The notes beneath the pieces are model-generated. The model was given only the letters and a program-made list of their open reading frames with translations. It was not told where the DNA came from and did no database searches. Positions 33,201-45,200 of a stretch of DNA of 64,000 nt are shown here, piece by piece. This stretch comes from Liopterus haemorrhoidalis. Lineage: Eukaryota; Arthropoda; Insecta; Coleoptera; Dytiscidae. Location: the NCBI GenBank assembly GCA_963971575.1, contig OZ020619.1, positions 27,532,800 through 27,596,799 of the forward strand, written 5' to 3'. Within the stretch, counting starts at the first letter, position 1. Every line of letters starts with the position of its first letter. Position numbers and translations under genes: made by a program.

Positions 33201-36200
33201 AAGATTTTGATTCACAATTCTTTATGTAAAATAATTATCAAATATATTTAATACATGTTTTACTTAAAAAATAATTCTAAAAAATAAACTTAAATCTACG
33301 GAAATGTTCTACAAAACAAATTAAATTAAAATTTCACAACAGTTAAAATGACAACATGAAAGAGTAATAGGATAGTTTAAAATTTAACAGTCCAAATTTA
33401 AACTAATCCACTCTGTTCAACCAGATACTACGATCTTCTCATAGCCAACATTGTATTAATCTCCCAAATAATTCGACGAAGATGGTCAATAACTTCTTTC
33501 AATTGTTTGTTCTTCAACACAACTTGTTCCATGATTTCTTTATGTTCTTCACAAATAAGACGATACGCTTCTGATGATTTCTTTTCATCAGACTTTGTGT
33601 CCGGTTCGTCTTTTAATGGAATCAAACTTTCAATATGTGTATATTCCATACCTTGCAATTGACAATTTTCATTGCACTTTTCAAATATGAGACGAAGACG
33701 TTTAAAAAGTACACGAATTGTACGAAGTTGTTCTTGTACTCTTGCTTTCTTTTCATTACTAGAGTTAGAACCCTGAACAGTACCATTTGGTGGTTGAATT
33801 GCTTTTAGATTTTGAAACACTTCTTGCGTTCTACTGACGATGTCTTGGACAGTTTCTTGGCCAATCCTACATAATGAAACTGTGTTTATTTCTTTAGATG
33901 GTACAGGTTGAGGAGCAGGGGGTGTAGCTGAGGTTGTGTTACTTGGAACACTCGCAGTGACGTTCTGTTGTTGATTAACCTGAGTAGGCAATGGCCCTCC
34001 TTGGACTGGAAGTTGACCTGCTCCCTGCTGTACTTGCATCTGTTGCAACTGTTGTTGCTGCTGCATCTGTTGAAGTTGTTGTTGTTGTTGCATTTGTTGC
34101 TGCAATTGACTTTGTGTAGCTTGCATGAGATTTTCTTGAAGTCCTGTGTTTACTGAAAATGGCTGATTCATGCCACCTAATAGTGGTTGTGAACTCATTT
34201 GTCCCATTGCACCTGCCATGGATGGTTGACCCATTTGTCCCATTGTGCTAGCCATACTGGGTACCATTTGTCCACCCATTTGCATTGGTACCTGGTTGCC
34301 TAGTTGACTTGCCATTGGGTTTTGCATTCCGCCGCCCATTTGACTGGGCATTTGTGGTCCTCCAAACTGGTTCCTCATCCCAGGGGAGTTTTGGAAGCCA
34401 GTATTGAACTGATGTGGTGGTCCAGACATTGTGAAATCTGAAACAATAATAAAAAAAATCAATTATTTGCAAAACAAAAGGAAAGAATTTCAAATTACAA
34501 TCTCGATTATCAATAGTTTGAAGCCTATTCGTCTATTGTACATTATAATTTATACAAGCCGTACAAAGTTACCTCGGCACGGTTGGTATTATCTGGCCTA
34601 TTATCTCTGTATAAACAGGTACTCATTTTAAGTATTAATTACTTGAGGCTGCGTCGACCTCAGAGCTAACTATACAATATCGGAATCTGAAAATTTCGAA
34701 GGGGAGGAGATACGAACCCGCGTACTCCATAGACAAGCGTGTTACAACGGAGTCACGGCAACTGTTTAAAATTGAATTATATTATTATTGCATAAATATA
34801 TATGTATATAGAGTGCCGTGAAAAAACAAGAGTAGTTAAAAAACAATATGACATAATTGTGTATATTTTACGTGTGTGTATTTAACAAATCAATAAATAA
34901 TTTAATATATCACATCAAGAGGTAAGTTTACGAAAAAATACAGTCCACTAATCCGAAATATTGGTCTTTAAAATTGAATTATATTATTATTGCATAAATA
35001 TATATGTATATAGAGTGCCGTGAAAAAACAAGAGTAGTTAAAAAACAATATGACATAATTGTGTATATTTTACGTGTGTGTATTTAACAAATCAATAAAT
35101 AATTTAATATATCACATCAAGAGATAAGTTTACGAAAAAATACAGTCCACTAATCCGAAATAGCAACTCTTAATTGTAATTTAAGGCATTATTTTTAAAT
35201 GTGTCGATATATTGCAGAATTACTAGTTGACTTTATAATAACAACAATTTAATGATAAACAAACTTATTAAAAAATCTCTCGTTAAGACCTAGCATAAGC
35301 TTTCCAAACACTCCAAGAGACTTTAGATCAAAGTCAGAAATGGAGAGTAAAAGCTAATTGAAACAAAATCGCTCCATGTAAATTTCACCACCAAAAAGAA
35401 TACTTGTTCTCCAGTTAAATTAAATAACCAAGAACTACCCACGGCTGAAAAAGCAAAATATCTTTGCCTCCATTTGTATAGACGATTTACGTGGAGAGAA
35501 CATATTGTCACAGAAAGCAAATAGCCTTAATAAAATTAAGACAATTGTATTGGCTTCTAGGAAAAAATTCAACTTGATACTATCCAACAAGCTACTGGTT
35601 TACAAAGTAATCCTGAAACCTATATGGATATATGGCATACAGTTGTGGGGCAGTGTCAGCAATTCAAACATTGATAAAATTCAAACCAAAATTCTTTGTT
35701 TTATAACAGGCGCTCCTTGGGATGTATCAAATAATATCAAGATCTCTTGATACTGACAGTACGAGAAGAGATTTCTAGGACTAGTACAAAATCCAAATTT
35801 TTATGCCATCCAACTCTTGGACAAAAAATAAAGAGTCGGAAGACTAAAAAGACACAAACCATAATTAGTTCTAATGGTTTGTGTCTTTTTCTCACATAGA
35901 TTTGAAATATAATTTAATGTAATATTATATTGTTATAATTCACAGTGCATATCCGAGAGTCACAATCAGATCTAAAAATAATCAACGCCGGAGTACCGCA
36001 AGGCTCCATATTGGGCCCAATTCTTTACATCTTATTTATTAACGATATTCCTAAATGTAAAAACACAAATATTGCTTTTTTTGCGAACGACTCTGCCGTA
36101 TACACTAGTTCCTGGAGACTGTATACAATATCAAACAGGTGAACAACCCGCTCACGACATAGAAAAACATTTTAATAAATGGAAAGCTAAACTTAATACC

Positions 36201-39200
36201 AAAATACTTATCGAATCATCTCATTACTAATAAACATTCTCTACTGTCATCCCCCCATGGCTACCTCTAATTAAACCGAAGTCCCGCCGTGACGGCCTCT
36301 CGGCGCATACCCTTCCTATACTTTTCCTTGCCCACTTCTCTATCATAAGCTGGCTAAACGGATAACATCCACAGCAAAAGACTAGATTAAAAAAAAAAAA
36401 AAAAAACTTAATACCTCTAAAACCAAAGTAATATTGATAACAAAACGTAGACCGCACAACGTTACAAAAATTAAAATTAAAAACGAAGAAATTGAATGAG
36501 TCGAAAATGTCAAACACCTGGGTATTAAACTTAGACAAAAAATTAAATTACAGCGCACATATATATAAAGGAAACATGCAAAACAAAGCACTCCAAGCAA
36601 TGTGTCAGTTGTTCCCAATGTTCAATAAACTCTCAAAACTAAGCTTAAAAAATAAACTGCTCATCTATAAAGTATTTATAAGACCAATTCTTACATATGC
36701 CATGCCACTATGGAGCAACACTAGTAAAGTCAATATTCAGTCACTTCAGATTATTCAAAATAAATGCCTAAGAATCATAGGTAAATACACCTATGGACAC
36801 CTTTAAAGACAATGCACGAAGAACTGAATATTCGGCCCAATTCTGTAAGCAAGTTACTACAATAAAAGTTGCTAAATACAAGGTCAGTAACTTTTTTAGC
36901 AACTTTTACGAAATCCGTATTCTGTAAGATAAAAGTTACTATGAAATTAGTAACTAGTTGCTAAAAAATTTATTATGGATAACAACTAACAGAAAGCAGT
37001 TGCCACACTTAGTAACTTCAAAATAACTTGTTAAAATCGTAAAGTCGCAATTTCTCTGTTTAATAATGAATTATTTCAAGCATTTGACAATGAAGGGCAA
37101 CATAGAGACAATAATTATAGAAGGATTTTTATTTCATTTTCTGTATAGCACAAAATTCTTCAAGTTCTTTATTTCAATTTCTATATATATTTTTTTTATT
37201 TACATTTGTTTTATAATAGTATAACAGTACAATATTTTTTAAATGTATTAACTACGACTGTCAATAGAAGCCGCGCACACAAGGGTCAACGTGTTCAGAC
37301 CCCCTCCCCCAAGGAATTGAAAAATCAAATACTTATTTAATAAAAACTAAGCGATTGCAAATAAGAATGACCTTTTTTATTATTAAAAATTAAATTATAA
37401 TCAAAATTAAATTAATATATAAACCCAGTCCTCTCCATAAAAACACAACAATACATTTGTATTATATTACAGATATTTTTTCGAAATGGACCCTTCCCAG
37501 ATCAATGTTTTAAGTGCGCGCCTGTTCAATGGCTATCCGAACTTCTTTAACTGTATTTCACCCAATTCATTTAAATTTGGACTATAACTTGCACCACCAC
37601 ATAGAAAACAGTAACCACATAGCACATCACCACAGCACCACCACTTGTTCCTGTCAATTATTTTTTAAACACTCGTATCACCGACCATGACCGGGTTATT
37701 TGCCAGGAAATTCAACAGAATTTCCATCTGTTTGCAATTCTTTTTCTGATTTTGTTTATAAAACATTTTTCGTTTAACCTCAGAAACTCACAACATAGCT
37801 GTCAAACTCAATTAAAAACGAATACCTCGCCTGCGCAGAACGTAATCTGCTTCTAGCTTCACGGTTCTTTGTAGCAACGTTACTAAAGATAACTTGTTTT
37901 AAGAACGTTGCTTGTGCTAATGCTTGGAGAATACCAATTGTTTGGCGATTGATAAGAAAGTTACTATAAAAGTTATCTCGTAGCAACGTTACTCAGTAGC
38001 AACTAACCTAGTAACTTTTTACAGAATCGGGCCGATTGACTTTATTAGTGAATATATTCAGACAAAAATTTTTTTTGAAAATTGTACAATACATGAAAAT
38101 AGTTTAACGTCCGAGTTAGGGAATTACAAAAAAAGTAGCCTGAGGTACAAAAAGTACAAAAAGAAACATGTCAAACATATTTTGTTGTAACATCTAATAT
38201 ACGTAACAAAGTGCTGGGTTTTGCCCTTTCTAAAAATATTTTATATATGTTACAAAAATATATTGTTACATATAATTTCGTGTTAAGTAAACGAATATAG
38301 CGTAATATCACTGGACACTATCCATGTTTACAATTTACAACTCATTTACTTATTGTTTATATACAGATTGTAAATATACAAGAAGACAATAAAAAAAAAA
38401 AAAAAAACAATGCTGTCTTGTCACATTCAAAATTTGATTAAGTATGGTAAAAAAAATACATATAGTCTAGTATAGTAATGAACATTTTTGTTTCAGAGGG
38501 TTTCTTGACAGCATGTACTTTTGACTACTTGACAAACACATTTGATAATCATATGTTTGTAGCAGTCATATTCACATTTTCTTATGCAGTTCCAATGTCA
38601 CTGATAATATACTACTACAGTCAAATTGTCAGCCATGTTGTTGCCCACGAAAAAGCTTTAAAGGAACAGGTAATATAAACTGCACTTACTCTGATTTTTT
38701 TCAGAATATTAACCCAATCAATCTGAGAAACAGGATACAATATATTTTTTTTTTTCTACGACCTCTATGGAACTGTCTCATTTCGATACTATTAGTTAAC
38801 AGGAAATTAGTTTAATTTCGCATAATACCCTCATGCGCGCGCATGCGATGCGGGAATAATAAATGCGCCTCAATGTGCAGTTTCCGAGAATTTTCATTCC
38901 CGTACTGGCTGCGTGCGCATTATGCATCATTTTCATGGTAGTGTCAAAGGCGCGACAGGGGTGAGAGGCGTGGTGTTATATTTACAAGTTCGAATTTCAT
39001 GGTGGGGTTGGAGGCGTGATAAGTGCGCGTTTTCGGTTTTGACAACATTTGTATCTAACCCAAATCTAACCTAAAAGTTTATTTGGAGTTTTATTTAATT
39101 GTTTGGAGTAAACGGTTATTCAATTTCATTAAATATGTCGTCAAATCGAAGGAGATGTCTATCTCTTTTTTATGTATATTTAGATTTATTGCGATATGAA

Positions 39201-42200
39201 GAAAAGTTAGTTAGTTAGTTAAAATTTTTGGCGCACAGCAACGAAGGGTATTTGCGCCTGACGCAGCCCATTTAAATGACTACCGATATGAAGAAAATCG
39301 ATGGCGGGTACGGCCCATATATACATAGAAACAGAAGGCAACAGGGAGATTATTTTAACTTGTTGCAAAAAATGAGACACAAAAAACACAAACAGTTGCT
39401 TCAATTACAAGAAAAAAATTTAATACACAATCTTTTTTACTTGACATCACAATTAGAATGAAGATTTTATGATTTGGGGATTACCCCCAAGCAGGGGCCA
39501 GCTTGGGGGTGTATTATTAGTATACCCACTGCATGACATTTCTGCAGACCAGATATTTGAAACCGAATCCATAATAATAAACTTTATGACTGCCAACAAC
39601 ATTGTAAAAGTCGCTATTTCGCTACATCAATTTACGTTTTTTATTTATTATTTTTTTTTTTAGGAAATTAATATAAGTGTCTCGCTAAAGATTTCACCAC
39701 TCCGAAAATATATATATTTTTCTATGGTTTCGACGGTGCGGCCAGCGCTAGAGTTGAAATTTCTGAACTTGCGACACCGCGCTTGTAACACTGCGCCTAC
39801 GACACCATGGTACGGGTTTTTTCAAAATAGAGCGATCCTATTGGTTGAATTTCTTGTTCCACGCTTCCAACACCAGAATGAAAATGATACATTAATGTCT
39901 GTTAACCATAATTATATTGTATTTTTACTTAATTATTTATTTATTGAAAAATGGTAATCGGAGAAAAAGCATAGTGAGCAACACGCGCAGAATGCATATT
40001 CCGCACTCGAATGATTTGCATTGCTCGTCTGCGGCTCGTTTGCAAACTTCATTCTCGTGCGAAATATATGGCACTCCGCATTTTGGTAAAGTTTTAGTAA
40101 AAATAGTGACAAAATATCAAATATTTTGTGACAGTTTATGGATGAAGAAATTCAAGTAAGAGATTAGCGTTAGTGTTTGTTAGTGTTTAACTATTCTGTA
40201 TATTTGCTGTTAATGGTGTTGAAGATCGGTTGATAACTGTTTTGGTTATCAGCACAAAGGCTATAAGCGCCTAACGCAGCCCATATAAATGACTATGCTA
40301 CATAATAACCAGTGGCGAAAGGAGACCTCCGCTAGACTTGCCCTCCCATATTTAAAAAAAAATGTAAACTAAAACAAATTTTTTTTTTTTAAATATTTAG
40401 ATAAATCTTCAAAAATACATCAAATTATGTTCTATACAAATTTTTGTCCAAGGCTTGCTTTACTAGTTACGAATTAATTATCATGACCATGGAAACGTTA
40501 CATATAAGTATGAAAAAATTGAGACTTGGAAAAATTTTAAACAATTTTACAAAAAATTTTCGAAATTTTTCGTTTTATCAAAAAACGTCTCAAATAAAAG
40601 TTATTAGTTATTGCATTTATAGTAACTTTTGTTGAATAAATTTTTTCGAAATATTTTTCTGTTGCTAAATATTCGCAAAAATATTAAAATCGACACGAGT
40701 AAACTCCCATTTCTAGTCAACCGATTTTCATAAAAAACAATAGGGTTCTTCCTATTTAATAGGAGAATTTTTTAGTACCAGAACGAACTCTTTAAGTTAA
40801 ACCGTTTTTGAGTTATCGTGTATACACACAGACAGACACACACACACACACACACACACACATACGGACGGCACTTCGAAAATAGGTTTTTTGGATTCCC
40901 TGGACCATGAAACGTGGTCATCCGTCAAAATCTCGACATCGAAAATTTTCGCGATTACAATACTTGCCCCTTATATATTAAGGTCGGGCAAGTAAAAACA
41001 ATAAATTAGTCAATAAATAAATAAAATCATGAAAACAACGCATACTCAATAAAAGATATCTTGCACGGATAAATACAAATAAGTAAAATAAAAAGTCTGT
41101 TCGAAAAAATGAACAGACTCAGGGTAAGAGGCTGTAAAGGGGCCAATTATCATTGAATATCACAGTCAATATCTAGAACACATTAAAATAGGGTGCAAGA
41201 CTTCACACATAAAACAGTAACTTCTATTCTCTCAGGAAGAGTATCAGCTTGTCCATGAGTACTCTGTCGTCTGAGGACATTTTAAGAGCGGTAAAGATGG
41301 ATTGATGACGTCAAGGGAGAACAGAGCTTCCCAAGTATGAGTTGAACGCATATATTTAATACTTCTATATTGCTCAACTTAGACGAGACCGTTCTCCGCC
41401 AAACGGCAATAAATTCCGGTAGAAAAATTCAAATAAACTTAATTTGCGTTTTACTCGATTATTTTGTGATGTAAGGCTATGACTCGTCAATTGTTGAAAT
41501 CAGAATAGAATACTCTATCGAGTAAGTAAAAATAAAATGTGTATTCCTATTTAAAATATGAAAGTTGCACAACGTACTTTGAGAACCACTAGACGAAATA
41601 AAAAATTGCTTCACTCATTGATATTTTCCTGTAAAATAGTATTTGTTGTCTAATTTCATCAACCTCATAGCTCTTATATTTAACATCCTGTTTATTTACC
41701 AAGGACACGAAAATCCTAGTTACCAGATTGCAATACCATCTGACTGCAATATGAGATTTCAAGGGTAGTGAGAAAATAAAAACTAATGAGACAAAATGAA
41801 AAAATATAAAATAACTGTTAATCTCTTTAAATTAATATGCAAACTGTATCTTAATTTTAGGCTAAGAAAATGAATGTTGAATCTCTAAGAAGTAATGTAT
41901 CTGCTTCAAGTACATCTGTAGAGATTCGCATTGCAAAAGCAGCGATCACAGTCTGTTTCTTGTTCGTGGCCTCATGGACTCCATATGCTGTTATGGCCCT
42001 GATTGGAGCGTTTGGAGATCAGTCACTATTAACACCAGGAGTTACTATGATTCCTGCTCTCGCATGCAAATTAGTGGCCTGCATCGATCCCTATGTATAT
42101 GCTATCAGTCATCCAAGATACCGGTAAGTTTTATATAAAGTTTTATAAAGCATTGCTTCGCAATCAGTATTACACGAAACACCGATACGCCATGAGACGA

Positions 42201-45200
42201 TAGTAGGTGCGCCGGAGCATAAGAGATGAAAAATTGATTTGAAGTGTGAATTTTTACATTTCAGGGCTTTGTAGGTATTTAGTAAGTGATAACAAATTGA
42301 TTCATACATCTAGGGACTTACAAGCATACTTGAGATGCGCTTGCATTAAGACCCAATTATATCTACCCAGTTCTTCAGTCAGTCAGATAACTAGTAAGCA
42401 AAAATTCGATAACTTTTGACATAATTATCAGATCAAATTTTTCTGTTGTACTATTTCAGTACATATAAATGTGCATTACTCAGAACCTTTTCAAATTTTT
42501 GGATTAATCCCCTTGGATTATTATAGGGACTGTAAAAATACAGAAATTTTAAAAAACTACTTTTTGTTCCTAAATTTACATCTATTAGATTTCTTTTGAT
42601 ACACCAAGTAGTACCTACTAACTAGTAACTACTAACTTTTTCGAATCGTACCGATTCGAAAAAGCTAGTTATATCTTATTGAAAAAAAATGAAGCAAGAA
42701 CTAAATAAACTATAATTGTTAAAATGACCACTTGTGTTTGGAATACACAATTGAGTACATTTAAATAGATCATTTGTTGCATTCTCTAAAATTTGAGTAC
42801 AAAAACGAATTTCAGCTGCAGCATTAGAATTTATCTGCAGTAATTCGTGTCAATTATTGGTCATTTCTGCATAGACAAAATCTTTTATGTACCCTCAAAA
42901 GATCCAGCAAATTGGATTCCAAAACTATCAAAAACGTTCCTTTGGTTTCCTAGAGATATTCATGATAGAGGTTTCATATACATATGCTTACTCAAAGTTT
43001 TGTGACTGCGATGCATAATTTTGGTAAACGTTTAACGTCTTGCATTTTTCTTTCAATATATCACAGTTCTGTAACTTTTCCGAACAGGACCTATGTTGAT
43101 ATAACTTTTGTTGCTTAAAATAATCCAAGGAATACACCCTTGAAGTTTGGTCGAGTTCTCCTGGGGCACCTGCATGTGTGTCATCTGTTTATTTATGAAA
43201 AAATAATAGGAAACTATTTAAAATTAATGCTATGGATTTACAAAATAAAGTTTAGCAATAAATAATTAACAATAATAAAAATAAACACTTTTTTCTTACC
43301 TTTTAATTAAAATATCAAGTAGTCGGCAAATTTAATAGGTTAACCCGGGAAATTCGTTGTCACAACACAAAATTAACATTATACAATTACGGTCTTTATT
43401 TTTCTAATATAAAATATTTTGAACCATTTTAGAAGAAGATCTCAACTGATTTTAAGCTAAATGTTTCTAGTTAAACACCAAAGTTGTTACTGGTTTGACA
43501 GCTAACATAACCTACAAAACACAGTTCAGAGCCGGCTTTAAAATATTTGAAAGTAAATGGGCCGGTTTAAGTACAAGTCGTGAATAATGAAATTTAATTT
43601 TCTATAAAAAATAATTGTAATGTTTTGCTGATAATGATTTTGAATTTTTAAATGATCAAATAAAAATCAGTGATGGGCGTTACGTTTACGTGTAAACTTA
43701 TGTAAACAATTGGTAAACTTGTCAACAATGTAAACAATGTAAACTGTCAAATAATGAGGTTAGTTTTAGTTATTTAATACGAATAATAGAGAGTTAATGA
43801 ACAAGTATATTCAGTTCAAAACAATAAATTTATTAAAAAAATGGTGGGAAGAAACCGAAACAATAGTTCTGAAGAACTAGGTTTTGTTTTAATCAAAGAA
43901 AATGAAAGAAAATATAGGGCGTTATGCAAAATTTGCAATGAATTTTTTCGTTATTAAAAAATATAGGCTGATTTTCTTAAAGGTGAAATTTAATGTATTT
44001 TGTTATTAAAAAAATTTGACTGAATTTTTTAAAGAAAAAAGTTTTTTATTTTTCATATTCATATTTACTAATTTGTATGTAACACCTGTATAATTATGCA
44101 AATCGATTTTTATTAATATGTATATTGGCTTGTCCTAATTTTATATACTTACTTTTTCATTTAAAATCGTTTCATTAAAATTTTATTATTTATAAAATTG
44201 TATTGATAATGAGGTTCTGTAATTCAAAACAAGTGCGCATGTCTAAATCATTGTTTACATTGTTTACGTTCTTTACATTGTTTACAAGAGTTTTTGTGTT
44301 TACTTTACAACAATGAGGTAACTTACATCACGTAACTTACGCGCCCATCACTGATAAAATTATATTCAAATCTTTTTATAAGTTTGAAATAATTAAATAA
44401 AAAAATCAATTACAGTAAGACCTCCATTTATCAAACTTACGTATATCGAAGTTCTCGTTAGTCCCCCGAAAAATATATATTTGATTCGAAATGTTTAAGT
44501 GGAATTAAACGGGATTTTTTTCTTTTTTTAAGCAGTTACAAGCTCGCTCACTATTTAATGATTAAATGAGGCTTTTGTTAAATAAAATAGTCAAAAGCCG
44601 CATCCAGTCGTTAATAGTAATTAAATTTCAAAATTAGCTGCAAGTGATAATAAACCGTTAGAAAAGACCCTGCGAACAGACTTATTCAAGGAATATTTAA
44701 TATGTTTAACGTTTAAATAATGAATTGAAATAGGGGATAGGCATGATTTTTATTTTATTTTTTATTATTTTCCTTTTGTTGCATATAAACATAAAATACA
44801 GTTTTGCATTTTTTTTTTCTTAATATGAAGGCTTAAAAAAATCATAAATGTATGTAGCGCGCAAAAAACACTCAGACTGTTTACAAACTTGGCAGTGACG
44901 TCACAGCCTACCCAGTCTACAGCGTACAGCCTACACAGTCTGTTGTGAACTTATTTGCTTATATAACTTTTATAGATTGTGCAAAGTTAGAGTAATTTTA
45001 ATTAAAATAAAGTTATTCTACATGTTTACCGAATTCAGTTATATATTAAAATATATAAAATATGGAAGATCCAGGGCCCAGTACTTCGAAACATCGAAAA
45101 TTTAGTTTAGTACCGATTTGAACAAATACTTTATTTAGAACTCCACAAAAACAATTTATTTCATTACCTAATGGTGAAAAACAAAAGAAAAGGAAGAAAA

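Larger units (their letters stand above)
35941..38190 (+). mobile_element. Non-LTR retrotransposon copy D, split by two later insertions
   Basis: Pieces in order are [51 protein letters not shown] (FADD changed to FAND, about 36075-36110), [11 protein letters not shown] (to 36200), then after a 203-bp insertion [15 protein letters not shown] (36416 on), [39 protein letters not shown] and [16 protein letters not shown] reading HEELNI ends at 36832 and resumes [18 protein letters not shown] at 38038. Removing the two insertions and one duplication each restores continuous RT sequence. Dead by catalytic substitution and frameshifts. Confidence 0.85.

Noticed and set aside
34430..34462. MED30 start at the upstream in-frame ATG ([11 protein letters not shown])
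   Set aside because: These codons derive from a splice acceptor tract; MSGPP at 34429 follows the acceptor.
35851..35888. Rho-independent terminator
   Set aside because: Hairpin with T-run is present, but the sequence is eukaryotic and lies in a retroelement remnant.
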